Source: Fomitopsis serialis (taxonomy: Eukaryota; Basidiomycota; Agaricomycetes; Polyporales; Fomitopsidaceae). From it: 64,000 bases of DNA. Below are positions 22,715 to 34,240 of the stretch, piece by piece (position 1 is the first letter of the stretch; the number at the start of each line of letters is the position of its first letter). Under the pieces are notes generated by a model. That model saw nothing but the letters and a program-made list of their open reading frames with translations. It was not told the origin of the DNA and ran no database searches. The stretch is taken from assembly GCF_022376445.1 (NCBI RefSeq), contig NW_025954993.1, forward strand, positions 186,001 through 250,000, written 5' to 3'. Made by a program: the position numbers and the translations under genes.

Positions 22715-24270
22715 GGCGAGCTCCGCTGGAAGGTGTGGGCCCACCCATCCCCGTCACCGCGCTGAACGAGCGCGAACACATGGTCTGGCGGTGATAACGA
22801 GACACGATAGACTCGGATGCACTTGTCTTGGAAGGCGACGAGAAGGCGACAGTGTCGGATACGGGTCTGAGGTGTAGTTCCCAAGATTGGAAGGATGGCG
22901 GACTATTCGTGAGCGCGTATCTGTGTTCGACCGAGCCTTGCGACGGTCACTGGGCTGAAGACAGGTTGCTCGATAAGCGATTGCCGTCCGTTCGACGGCC
23001 CCGTGGGTCAGGATTCCTTGCGACGAGGTCACGAATACCTATTCGGATGCATTAACTCCCTGCCGGTGTGCATAGTGTAGGGTAAGATGGACGCACCAGA
23101 GAATCTAATCTAGGCTGCGCCGCATGCCCAGGGGGTCGCCGAGCCGATGGCGAGTTTGAAAGCCGTCCAACAGCCCGCGCGAGCGTGACCACGTAGGGCG
23201 TGTTGAGCGTCATAGCAGGGGAGGATTCGACTGCAGACGACAGCTCAGCTTGAAAGATCTGCGGGGTTTGCTCTAGGAGGCAAGTGCGACGCAAGACCGA
23301 TATGCAGGTGCCACGACCACGACCTCTGCCGAGTCCAAGTTGCGCACAGTTTCTGCGATTTTGAAGAGGTGGGCCGCGTAGCGGTCTTCCGGGCTGCGCT
23401 CGAGTGCTCGGATGGCAAGGAAACGAGTCACGGAATGCCTAGAAGTCGTCTGGTCATCATCGCCTGCGCAGCCGACAGTGAGCGCGAAGGACGGACCTGA
23501 AGCCGTATACGAAGTCAGCAACGTCAGAGGCCGTACCGCCTATGGGAGAACCACCGACAGGTTCCGACGACTGCCCGAAGCGGCGGCGGAGGGTTACGCT
23601 ACGGGACAAAACGGGAGGTGCAGAAGCCGGTGAAGAACACTTATAATGTCTACATAGGGCCTAGACCTCAGTGACAATAAATGGAAGGTTATGTCGATGT
23701 ATTCTCAACCTGCGCATGGAATCAGGAATTTATTGGACAAAGAAGATAGATTACGAACCTGGATGAGTTAAAAGGGAACATGGTCGACAAAGGACCCTGC
23801 CTCGTTGCCGCCGAGCGAGCGTTGGCCAGACAAGGAATCGGAGCCGAGACCCCTTGTCCTCGGTGAAGCAAATGTGGCTGTAGGACCGAAGGACAATGAT
23901 TCGCGAGGCCCCGAGTAGAGGCGTACTGAAGAACGTCGGTGTGGTGTTACTGCCGTGAGGGTGGAGAGACGAGCGGGACGAGAGATGAGAAATGGTGTGT
24001 TGCTTAACGTACCAGGGTCCAAGATGTGTCCACTATGCGCCGCGACTGGAACCCTCCTTCAGCAAAAGCACTTGCTCATTTCCATCTCGGAGGTCCCTGC
24101 CTTCAAGTTGACTCCGTCCTCGCCAGGGGTATCCTTAGTGGTATATTGGACGCTACTAGCGTGACGTCGTCTTCCTCGTGCGCTCTAGCAAGGGAGCCCC
24201 CGTCGGCCTGCTGATTTGAAGATTGACGAGATAACGAAGAATGTATAGAGCACATTATGTACGTACGACG
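22715..24270. other. Intergenic region with possible minus-strand coding remnant
   Basis: Mostly unexplained sequence. On the minus strand, 23280-23500 reads RFLAIRALERSPEDRYAAHL and on into a hydrophobic AEVVVVAP segment, and 23110-23290 continues in another frame (FQAELSSAVESSPAMTLN). It looks like one broken unrecognised protein. The part near 23840-24000 resembles 7640-7810 in the downstream repeat block. Confidence 0.25.
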
Positions 24271-24778
24271 CTGTCCGACAGACTGGGCGGCCGTATATAT
24301 ACGTCTACGGAAGTCGATGACAGGCCGTTCAAAGGTCACCGTGTCAAGCTTGCAATGGCACCTGCAAGATGTACCAGTCACATGTGCGATATCTCTATGA
24401 GCACAGCGCAAGAAGGGTGAGAAAGGTGACTCGCGCTATTGCGTGGTGCTCTACTCACCGAGGTCCGACAGCCTTCCTCCTCCGATCCCAAACTCCCCTG
24501 CGTTTCCCGGCTTACTCGACGGCCATCTCCCCCATATGTCGTCATTCCCACATGACCACCGATGCGCGGCGGGTGGTGATCTCTGCGCTGTACGTGCGTG
24601 GCTCGAGGATGTACTGCGGAGTAGCGATGAGCAGTCGAAGACAGCACACACACGCACTAGCGGACCACCACACCGGTGAGGATGTGATCTTAGGCGCTTC
24701 GCGGATGCTATGATGCTAATTCCTCCCGGAGGAGGAGGGGCCCGGCAGTTCCCGGATTCCCTTCGCAGATCGGACCGG
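24270..24778. repeat. Diverged repeat shared with 9.5, 54.4 and 58.0 kb
   Basis: The segment shares CTCTATGAGCAC and ACTCACCGAGGTCC with 9670-9750 and 54550-54625, and TGATCTTAGGCGCTTCGCGG (24685) with 54835. No conserved reading frame was found. Confidence 0.4.
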
Positions 24779-24786
24779 GACATGAC

Positions 24787-25628
24787 AGGACCCCCGAAAA
24801 TTGGCTGAAAGGCCAGATCCGGGACTCCCAGATTTTGGCAAAAACGTCTGGACGTCCGAACGCCAAAATGTCTGGATTGCCATCCGGCATGTCGGTCATG
24901 ATACCTTAATTGTCTGGATTACGGAATCATGCCTCAGATTTTGCGATTTTGTCTGGATTGCTGGATCAGGCCTTCAAATTCGTTTTTTCTGTCTGGATTG
25001 ACGGATCAGGCCTCTATAAAACCGATTTCTTTTGTCTGTATTGCTCTTCTAGGGCTCTGGAGAGCATTCTCGACGGTGACAGTCAAACTACATAGTCTAC
25101 TAATCCTCTTCCTAGGTTAATATTTGTATGTATTTCTGTGTCACTGAGTGAAAGGCATAGACTGTATCGAATTCTCCGGGACCATACAATCAATTTTAAC
25201 CAACTGCGTGGCTGGCATTACATCTGCATGGCTGGCATTACATGGTGCTTCTCTTGGATGATGTCACCTTGCATTGAGTCCGTACGTTTGCTGAACTTAA
25301 CAGACAGCAAGTCGCCAGTCAGGCATTGCCATACGGAGTTTGCTCGTAAATCGAAACAAATATTACCAACATATTACACGTGAGGATGAATCATTTTAGG
25401 CACCGAATATTTACACATAAGACACCAGCGGTGCCACCGTGTATCTCTATGTACTTGTCTGGACAGGTATCCGACCAGATCTACTATCAGGGAAATGTCT
25501 GGACTAAGAGATCGGGCATGACCACCAAATGGAGCTTTTTGTCTGGATTCCGATCCGGCCAAGGCCTAAAATTATCCAAAATCTGTCTGGATTAGGCTCA
25601 GGCCTTTCAGCCAATTTTCGGGGGTCCT
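24787..25628. mobile_element. hAT-like non-autonomous DNA transposon (842 bp)
   Basis: The two ends carry a perfect 28-bp inverted repeat starting AGGACCCCCGAAAATTGG (24787-24814 and 25601-25628), and the similarity continues imperfectly inward past CAGATTTTGG. The 8-bp word GACATGAC flanks both sides (24779-24786 and 25629-25636), which fits the 8-bp target duplication of hAT elements. Inside each end, short direct repeats built around GTCTGGATT, often followed by CGGATC and AGGCCT, occur about five times on the left (24841-25050) and four times on the right (25458-25595). Such subterminal repeats are typical transposase-binding sites. The middle has no transposase frame, so the element would have to be moved by an enzyme encoded elsewhere. 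Confidence 0.7.
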
Positions 25629-25659
25629 GACATGACAGCCTCCGCCAACCGCAGTACTG

Positions 25660-27120
25660 CACTTGAGACAGACCTACCTCTTTGACGGAGGGGGCGGTCT
25701 TCCCGCTTGCCTCGCGGTGCGTGAAATTTCTCTGAACACGTACAACACGCACATAGGGTACATGGCCGGCTGCCTTGCCTCCCGAAGTCTCGCGTAAGTA
25801 GGCCTTGAGGTGCTGTTGCTGTTCATAAGTTCACCCTCTCAATCGCTCCTTACGGACTCAATAGGTGGACATTGGAGTCATGACATAACCTCAGAGCCAC
25901 ACACTCGAGGCTTTGGCCACAGAAACACGGACACGAGTTTTTTTGTTCGACCGTGACGTGAGTGACCCCCGACACATCGCTGGCGGCCATTTCTCGCTCA
26001 CGTCTGCGATTCCTCAGGCCTCAGCGGAGTCAGCGCTTCAGCAAGCAATTTGAACGGCCAGACGGAGACTTCGTATGTGGGACACTTGCAAAATCGGCGA
26101 ACGTGCACCGTGCCACCAAATGAGTCATAGTTTACTATGTAGGTTCTTTCTACGCATCTGCATCAGGGCCCCGATGGTGCGTCGCCGCCCGATGAACACG
26201 AACGTTCTCGCCCTTTGCCAACAGACGTCCAAGCGGATGACACGCACCAAGGAAGCCTCATAACAGTGCTCGTGTCTTGAGATCTGCGCCGCGGGCATAA
26301 ATGTCGCTGTGAAGGCACTGACAGGTGTTCCGACAGGCGTGTGGCTGTCTTATTCCTGGCCGACGGGCAAGTGGTACCCCGCCGCACAAGCCTACTGCTG
26401 TTGGGGTGCTGCCCGACATATTGGCGGGGAGCATGACTGGTGGGTTATGCGCATTTCTTTGTGATGGGCCAGTCAGGTCAAACTCAGTGCTATGGCGCTA
26501 GGCCCCAATGTGGGCCTTAATCCACCTCGCCTCCTTGTGGATACATGGCCCCTGCGAAGTCAACGTGTGCAACGGGGACACTTTACTGTCGCTGAATGAA
26601 CCGACTCTAGCGGGCTCTCGTCGATGATGGTAGGCATGCTCCTCAGTGTTTGTTGCGCGTTGACGAAGACCACGCACAGGCTTCCGTATGCCTTGGTCCC
26701 ATCATAGTTTCCCTGTAAGTAGGTACAACATTGCTCCCGGAACTGGATAATACGCAACGGCGTCGCGATATCATTACGCAATCTACGGCATGTACCTTCC
26801 TTCTCGTGTTACTCTGCGGGCCTGCCTGCATCCTTGCCGACCCAATGCTCAGCGGTGTTCATGTCCATTGAGCACCACAGTGTGGGACTCGGTGGCGTAC
26901 GTGAGGCCTCGTGTTAGCAATGTTCAGCCATCCTCGGTGTGCCTCAAGTTCTACGGATGGCTTTGAATTGTCGCGTGTCCCCCGCCTTGAGCTACATAAG
27001 GTTGTGCGTCCTCGTCCACCATACGTAGCTAGCTATCTGCCTCCTCTCCTCGTCCACTCGCTCTCTTCGCTCTGTTGCATCTCTATACGATAGACTGAGC
27101 AGTGATCACCATCCGACGCT
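25660..27120 (+). promoter_or_regulatory. 5' flank of DUF6535 gene B
   Basis: This is a diverged version of the upstream block: CTTGCCTCGCGGTGCGTG (25693), ACGTCCAAGCGGATGACACG (26225), and GTTGCATCTCTATACGATAG (27075) before ATCCGACGCT-ATG. The last 60 bases resemble the relic 5' end at 58.7 kb (CCGTTGCATCTCTCTATGCT) more than the flanks of A, C and D. No other gene was recognised. Confidence 0.45.
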
Positions 27121-30100
27121 ATGACCACGGGCCCACTCGAGGTACGCACCGTTGTTCTTCGCTGGCCCAACAGCCTGAGGAAAGCTGATTGTACCTATTG
27201 TATTCGTGGTAGGAACCTCCGGTGCACTCGATTCCCGAAGAGAACGCAAAGATTTCCGACCTCAATGCTACATCGTCGCCAAATAATGCCATCCGTCGAA
27301 CGGGCTCTGGCGACAATAGCGGCTCTGGAGCCGAGTTGTCAGTAAGCATAAGCAGAATTGAACAGCAAACGGGATCACCTACCTGTATACACAGGCATCC
27401 AACGCGGTCGGCGCAAGCATTACGGGAGCCTCCTCGTCGCCCCATGGCACTACGCCTGCACCTCCGAATCCCGATTTGGTGGGCGTGATCAGTCATTATC
27501 TAACTGCGTGTCAAGGTCTGACATACGCCAAAAGGGTTCGAACGGGCGGTCGGATGCCAGTGGAACGAAGCATCCGTCTGAGTCGGCAGACCACTCGGCA
27601 AAGGATGTAATAACGGCGTCGGAAATGGAGACCGTTCTGACCAAAGTCTTCGAGAAGTTTATGACGCCGCGTGAGCCGCAAAGGCCGTCCGCCGTGATGG
27701 ATGAAACTGCCTTGCTCAAAGTATTCGAGAAGTTCATGAAGCCGCGAGACCCGCAGACTGCGCCAGACGCGTGGTTGAAGCTGGCAGATACAGCGTGGGC
27801 CTACGAGAAGGACCGTGTCGAACGATGGCGGAATGAAATCAATACACTTCTCGTCTTTGTAAGTCACGTTCACGCCTTCGTTCTAGTGTTCTGGGGAAGA
27901 GCAACCGAGATGACAATGATCCCCCTGTAGGCTGGCTTGTTTTCCGCCGTCCTCACTGCGTTCGTGGTTCCGTACTATGCCGTTCTGCTGCCGGCACCCG
28001 ACTTCAACACCGTCATCCTCGAGCTCATATCCGCGCAACTCGGTAACACGGCTACGAACGCCGTCGTCGCGGCCGCCAGCTCCTCGAATTCGGTGCTGAT
28101 GCCGAAGGTTCTTGCAAATTCCTCATCCACAAGCTTCTCCTCGCCACCCGCTGCACCCCGTTGGATCGCCTCGTTGTGGTTCGTCGCCCTAATCTTCAGT
28201 CTCAGCGCGGCGTCGGTAGCTTTAGCCGTGAACCAATGGTTGAACTTCCACGCGACGGAGCAAGCTGGCCTGCAAGACGCATCCCAGAAGGTCTGGACGT
28301 GGCAACTCCGTAGGCATGCACTGGACAAGTGGCAAGTGGAATACATTGCCAGTATCCTTCCGTTTCTCCTTCAGGTGGCCCTCGTTCTCTTCTTCATTGG
28401 GATTGTGGGTTACCTCTGGGAGCTTGGCTTCGACATCGCTATTCCGAGCACGATCGGCGTCGGCGTCCTGCTTCTATTTCTAGTTGTCACTTCCGTGTCA
28501 CCCGCATTGGTCGTTTACAGTCCCTACAAGTCACCCCAAGCATGGTGGATATGCGAGGCTTGCAGGCGGATGCGGTGGGCAGTCTACTGGACACCCTTGC
28601 AATTATGCCACATAACCCTCGTCCTTCTGGGGATTGGACGTCCGACTACGGATTCATCTTTTCGCGCGGATGGCATATACCAATGGATGGAGAGTAATCT
28701 CCTCAGACCCCTCGCTCAACGCGAAGCACACGTCCGCGTGTTGACGGAGGCATGTGACTGGCAGGCACATGAGCAATTATGCCTGGATAACTGGACAGCC
28801 CGCAGTGAAGAAAAGTCACTACTTACGGACATCTATTCTATTGCAGACGACACAGACGTCCTTCGCGCCATGGCCACTTGTGTGCGAGCGATGCCTACCG
28901 CCAGAGCAATCAAAGCTGTGACAGGAATCAGCCAAACTGTTTTCGATGCCTTGTCAAAACGACAACTTGAAGATCCGGGTTCAGGGGCATCCGGGCCCTT
29001 TACGTCATCTGGTAGCCGGCTGCAATCTGATGTTTTGGACAGCACCTCCACGGCTTTGATAGGTCGCATGGTGCTGGACACGTTCACTCGCGCGCATACC
29101 GAACTTGATGACAGTCCCCTTGACTTGGACTCAAACCGTTGCTTAGCTGGACTGATCCGCGCTATGCCTCTCGCCGATGGAACCAAGGCCTGCATGATTT
29201 TGTTGCAACATTTACATGATGGTCAACAGTCCACAAAACATCAAAGAGCCACTTCGGATGTTATACAAAACATCTATGTGACAATTGATCTCCTTGCAGA
29301 GGATCAGTCACGGTGGCACTATTCCCGCGATGACACAATGCAGAAGGCGAAACCATACGACTGTGCACCACGTACCGAGCTCTATTGTCTGCGCGACGTC
29401 CAAGGTAAGTCAAACATCCGTTTCAATCGCAAGGGGCCCGGGCATACTAAGCTGAAGTTTGGCATAGGCTGGGAATGTATGCAGACTGCACTCACGGCGG
29501 TATACGCACACCATGACCCTGTGTCCACCATCCAAATCACGACAACCGTTCTGGCGATATGCATGATGTCTGTCAAAAAGGAGCAGACATTGCCAGCCGA
29601 GCCGTCGAGGGGAACTTACCTGGCTGACATGCTCCACCGATTCGACGACCACTTGGCTACCGTCTGCCGAAAGGAGCTGCATGATGCTATAAAACAGCTT
29701 CCTTCCACGGCCATATACAGGCTCGATTGGGTGTTGGATTGCATGACCGACTGGGACATCTATTGGTCCTTGAGTGCGACCGATATTCACCGGCGCCGGA
29801 ACGTCATGACGTCCACAAACCACATCGCGCGGCGACTCCAATGGTTGCTGCAATGCAATGTATGGACACCGCCAGGGACGGTCCAAGGATTCCGCTTTGG
29901 CTTGCAAAGCTGTGTGGATTGGACACAACGGCGTCTTGGGATAGACCCGGAAAGTGTGTCAGTCGTCTTCGCCACTCATAATCATAATATGAAGACACAT
30001 TGACACTTACAACAGGAAAGGATGGCTCGAATGTGCTCCAGATCACCGGGCCCAGAGCGAAGGCGATCAACAGGTCGACACACCGCACGCGGCCGACCCA

Positions 30101-30716
30101 GGGCCTACATTGGAAACTGGGGACAAGCAGGAGCGGCTGGCGCCGCGAACGGACAGTCCGATACGACTCATAATGCAGTTCATGTAAGCGGTGAACCTTG
30201 CACTCCTGTTGTGTAATCGTCGCTGATTTTGTGCCCAGCCGTAGCATCCGACGCGGATTTAGGCGGGCTGCCGCTCAGGAACTTGGACACGACGCTGAGA
30301 TGGGGGACATAGGAGCCGCTTCGAACGCAGCACCAGATGGACCCGGTGCGGCGGACATTGCACCGCCAGCCGTCAGCAGAGCCACGCCAGCGAACGCTAC
30401 GATACTCGATGAGTCGCCGCAAGAGCAAGATGCTGCCCGGCGGACTGGGCCAGCGCAGCTACTAAATACTACCGAAACGGCGCATGTAGATGGCTCGGAT
30501 ACCGCATCTGCAGTAGTGGAGGAAGGCACGTCCACGAACACAGGTCGTCAGGACGGACGAGTCGTAGGCGCGATCGAGCACGCAGATGAACGTCAAGGTG
30601 GCGACGCGCGTCCGAGGCACTCAGGGCAGAAGGGATTGGCTGCACCGGGTGACGTACCTACACAACAGTCCGAGTCGCACCATGAGTCAGGCAGCCAGAA
30701 TGCGAACAGCGGCTGA
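27121..30716 (+). CDS. DUF6535 multi-span membrane protein, copy B
   Basis: Predicted 1076-residue paralogue of A. Exons: 27121-27141, 27213-27341, 27395-27478, 27535-27858, 27931-29957, 30016-30183, 30239-30716. It has the same phase pattern, charged helix (EKDRVERWRNEINTLL), four membrane spans (first near residue 187) and acidic tail. Exon 4 is about 30 codons longer than in A because a helix reading KVFEKFM(T/K)PR(E/D)PQ is present twice. The third intron uses a weaker GTGGGC donor. The large exon would meet a TGA at 30001-30003, but that stop lies inside the 58-nt intron 29958-30015, and splicing restores the tail frame conserved in the other copies. This is the best internal proof of that intron. 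The gene appears intact. A 56-nt intron follows the stop codon. Confidence 0.83.
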
Positions 30717-31284
30717 TGACGAAGAGGGGAGATGGTAGTATCGACATGTACGTCGTGCGTTACTGGATAGACCATCGTCGCCGAATGCTGACGTCCACCG
30801 CAGGCGGACAGTTTGAGCCGATTCTTGACGATCAGTGACCGATAATAGACGAGTCTCTCGGTGCACGGACGATGTCTTTCATTGCAAGGACTGATATATT
30901 AAGCTCGTTACAGCTGTTCGTGATCGTCTGCAAAGCTATGGTCTCGGAGTTTCCATACGTACAGGCTTACTGGGTGTGCTCTACGATACATGTGTTCGCC
31001 GACCGGATTGCCTGGAGCCTCCGCAAACGGGGCTTGCTTCCCAATATCTGTATTTGATGTGTACTAGTTCGTTCGGTGCGATTGCCTCCCGTACGTCTAT
31101 TTGCTATTTCTGCTGGACTGTCGCATATCAATATAACACGCCATGTTCCGTCGAAAAGTCTGCGACAGGCGAGGGCGGATATAAGTGGAAGGATTATTTG
31201 TGAGTTCCGAACATACTTCGCGATAAACGTTACAATCTGTGAGCTGGCAGCGTATGAGGTGCTTGTCGTCATCATGGCCACGTC
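30717..31284 (+). repeat. 3' flank of gene B and start of downstream block copy III
   Basis: The 3' UTR intron is at 30748-30803, with a GTACGT donor 31 nt after the stop and CACCGCAG at the acceptor. From about 30985 the sequence matches the start of the downstream repeat block at 1230 and 15430. It then breaks off into the X-family piece near 31284. Confidence 0.5.
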
Positions 31285-31364
31285 CTGTCAGAATAAGTGC
31301 TAAGTCGGACATCTCGAGTGCATAGCAACGGAAGGAGACTTACCTCACCGACGATCGAGGCTGT
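31285..31364 (-). other. X-family exon remnant near 31.3 kb
   Basis: The minus strand reads TASIVGE (31344-31364), where the usual ATG is ACA. It ends at a GTAAGT donor, and a 59-nt intron (31285-31343) leads to an exon starting DVAMMTTSTSYA below 31284. The layout is the same as the copy at 22.6 kb, but the start codon is lost. Confidence 0.3.
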
Positions 31365-31410
31365 CGAGGGAGGTTCACTCGAAGGAGTGAGGCGAATCTC
31401 CATGTTGAGG

Positions 31411-31740
31411 GCAGTCCCTAGACTACTCCGACCCGTACGCAGACGACCCGAATGCCGCACGCCGAGTAGCTGAGCACAGCGCAAACGCGGACAAAGGCCC
31501 TCAGGACGGACTTGGAGGCACGATCGAGGACTCGGACGAACATCGGGGTGGCGACACAGGTCAGGAGGATTGGTTGGCACCGGAGATGTACCTGCGCAGC
31601 CCGAGTCGCATTCCGAGTCGCCCAGCCAGAACGAGAGCAGCGGCTGAGGAAGAAAAGGTAGGATGGCGGTTTGACGCGTACGTCTTGCAATGCTTAAAGA
31701 TCATCGTCGCTACGTGCTGACGCTGTTTCTTTGGATGCAG
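31411..31740 (+). pseudogene. Solo 3' end of a DUF6535 gene
   Basis: Sequence from 31411 matches the last-exon tail of genes A-C (QSLDY.DP.ADD.. and on through GGD), and is followed by a diverged copy of the 3' UTR intron (31678-31740, GTACGT to GATGCAG). A one-base shift near 31590 moves the original frame, which would otherwise reach the family stop at 31645-31647. No upstream exons remain. It lies about 700 bp after the intact end of gene B, so it marks a deleted array unit. Confidence 0.7.
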
Positions 31741-34240
31741 CGACGGGGGGGAGGGGGGGATCGACGACCCATAGTCCACGAACCTCTCACTGGCAATACA
31801 CGAATGTCCTTTGTCTTGCGCTTCCTGATATGTCGTATGCTCTTGTTGTCGTGAGAGTTGGTTCAAGTTCATCGCGTTGCTCTACGAGTCGAGCCTCGTC
31901 CGACCGCCGATCTCGACCTTCTGCGTGTCCTGGACGGATAGATCCCTGTTGGCGGCGTAAAATGTCACATCCACACACCCGATATTCGCAGCACGCGATG
32001 TAATCGGTCCTATATGCTGACGTGGGCTGCTGGTGTTCTGCGGAGGAGCGATGAGTGGTCGGGTACAACCGCCGACTCGATCGACCGGTAAAGATGCAAT
32101 CTCGGGCGCTTCGCGGACACTAATTTTAGTTCCGCGGTTCGACCGCATGACCGACCACATCCTTCCCTTCACAATGCAAGTCCCTGGACGCTGCGTCGAC
32201 CTCCCGCACAGCAGCGTCGACTCGGCCAGCGGACGACAACTCGGCCGGGCTCCCCGTATTGGCAGGCCAGCAACGCGAGGACGGACGCGCACGGACAGAT
32301 GGCGGGAAGATACGCGTGGCACCGTATTCCCTGGGTAAGCATTATATTGAATGCTCAAGCACAACGCTGATTGATCCGTAAGTTAGCTGCAGCCCGTCGC
32401 GACTCCCACTTTGTATTGCACCTAACGACCCCTGGATACGTATCGCCTTTGGGTCGCTCTCCCTTTTGCTCTCCCCTCTCGCTCTCCCTTTTGCTCTCCC
32501 CTCTCGCTCTCCCAATCTCGCCACCTCTACGCGCTGCCTACGTCGATGCGGGTCAGTTGTAGCACCCGTCGCCAGCGAAGACCGCAACCCATGGGACACG
32601 TATATATATTGCCGCCCCGTCCGCTCCAGAGCACGTCCCGTGTTCCTGTACCGGCGCAACACTCTACTGCAACGTTGTCTCGGGAGGACACTCCGCGGAC
32701 TGCAGTTGCACGCACGAAGCGGAGCAGAACACGTACCGCAGTCCATGCAATTACCGGCGCTGCACGTACAGCAGTACATTAACGAGCTACATCAGCATGG
32801 TCAAGTTAGGCTCAGGAGGCGACGTGGACACGAGTAGGACGACGCGAGACGCGGAGGCAAGAACGGGACCCGGCCACGTCGGGCAGTACTTATGCACGTC
32901 AGCTCATGCACGGAAGCACCTCGCTGAAGGATGCATGCGCAGGGATCAGCTCGACAAGCACCGAGCGACCTCGGTCGAAAAGTCAGCACGCACCCGCAGA
33001 GGATCGAACGGAGGATGAACGTAGCCGGAGCCGGAAGGCTGGGACCGCTGGGTGCGCGCTGCGCGGAAGACGAGCATGGGATGCAAGAGGAAGAGGGCAG
33101 TACCGAGCAGAGGAGGTGCGAACGTAGATCGTCTCCTTGTCCACTGCGCGCTCACGAACGGCAGAAACGCGGACGACGGACGTCTTGAAGACTCATCCAC
33201 ACGCACCGCGATCGAGTCCTGCTGGCAGGCGGACGACGAGGCTGCTCTCACTTGGTTATCGACTCTTCGACGTGTGGCGGGGACCGACAGTACGGTCAGC
33301 ACTGAGCGGTCTTTGCCCGTGAGTGCACCGAGGCTGACGAACTATAACGCCTGCGCTATGAGCTGTAGCCTGTCGCACGCAGCAAGGCCCGCCGCATGCT
33401 GGGACACGCCTAATGGTCTGCAGGTTCTTCGTCAAATTGTACGGCGCAATGCTGCCCAAACGGCGTCCGCCTCCTTGATAAACGTTAACATCGAGGTGCA
33501 GGACGACGTGATGTCCACGTCTAGTTTGATCGTTTGCACCGAACTGGCACCCCAAGCTCGCTCGATCGAGCGACCTACGCGGCGACCCGGGCCTCCCGCG
33601 TTGCATTCATGGGAACACATGTGTTCTTGTGGGCATGTCATGCTGGTACGTGTATGGGGTGTCGCAGAAGGTCTCCCTGCTCCGAGTGAACGAGCCGGTC
33701 TCCTGAGGCGAGCGATCGAACCGTGCGAGGCTCCCCTTCGTCCTGACAAGGCGTCCCCGAGACGAGCCCAACACAGACTTTGTGTATGGGAGCTGCCCAA
33801 TGAGCGAGGATCAGGACAGTCCGCCTTGTTGCTTACTCGAGTAGCGAACCGGTCGTAACCCATGACCGTGTACATACATGCGTCATCGACTGACTACAAG
33901 CGACAGTACTACAGGTACTACTACGTAGTCGAGTCTTCCTGTAACTAGGCCTGTTCCTTGACCAATATATTTGTTATGAGCTGTCTGGGCAACCGGAATG
34001 GATTCACCGACGATCAAGTTGAGAGTACAGCAATGAAATCTAGAAGGTACTGCAACGGTGTGAATTACGCAGTCAGCGAACGACGAGAGTCCGTATACAC
34101 CTGACAAGTCTGGGTCGGTTGAGAGGTAGTTGACCATGTCTTGTACTGTTGACCATCGAGATCGCATATATTGTACGCATCACGATTGATTACTCACGGT
34201 ATCTGCTCAGAAGATGTCAGTATGTCACTGTAGGGTAAAA
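31741..34240. repeat. Downstream block copy III, continued
   Basis: From about 31980 the sequence again follows the downstream block: GTGTTCTGCGGAGGAGCGAT (32034), GGTAAAGATGCAATC (32087), GACGCTGCGTCGACCTCC (32188), a GCTCTCCC-rich run (32455-32515), TTGACCAATATATTTGTTAT (33957), ending near 34240. The first 2.5 kb of the block present in copies I and II is missing. No gene was recognised. Confidence 0.6.

Noticed and set aside
22042..22884. 280-codon minus-strand open frame
   Set aside because: It crosses the repeated two-exon X-family structure in a different frame and has no family features. The paralogous region at 53.5-54.0 kb does not keep this frame open.
32455..32515. GCTCTCCC direct repeats as a possible CRISPR-like array
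   Set aside because: The units are short contiguous C/T-rich repeats with no unique spacers, in a eukaryotic genome. Simple low-complexity sequence.
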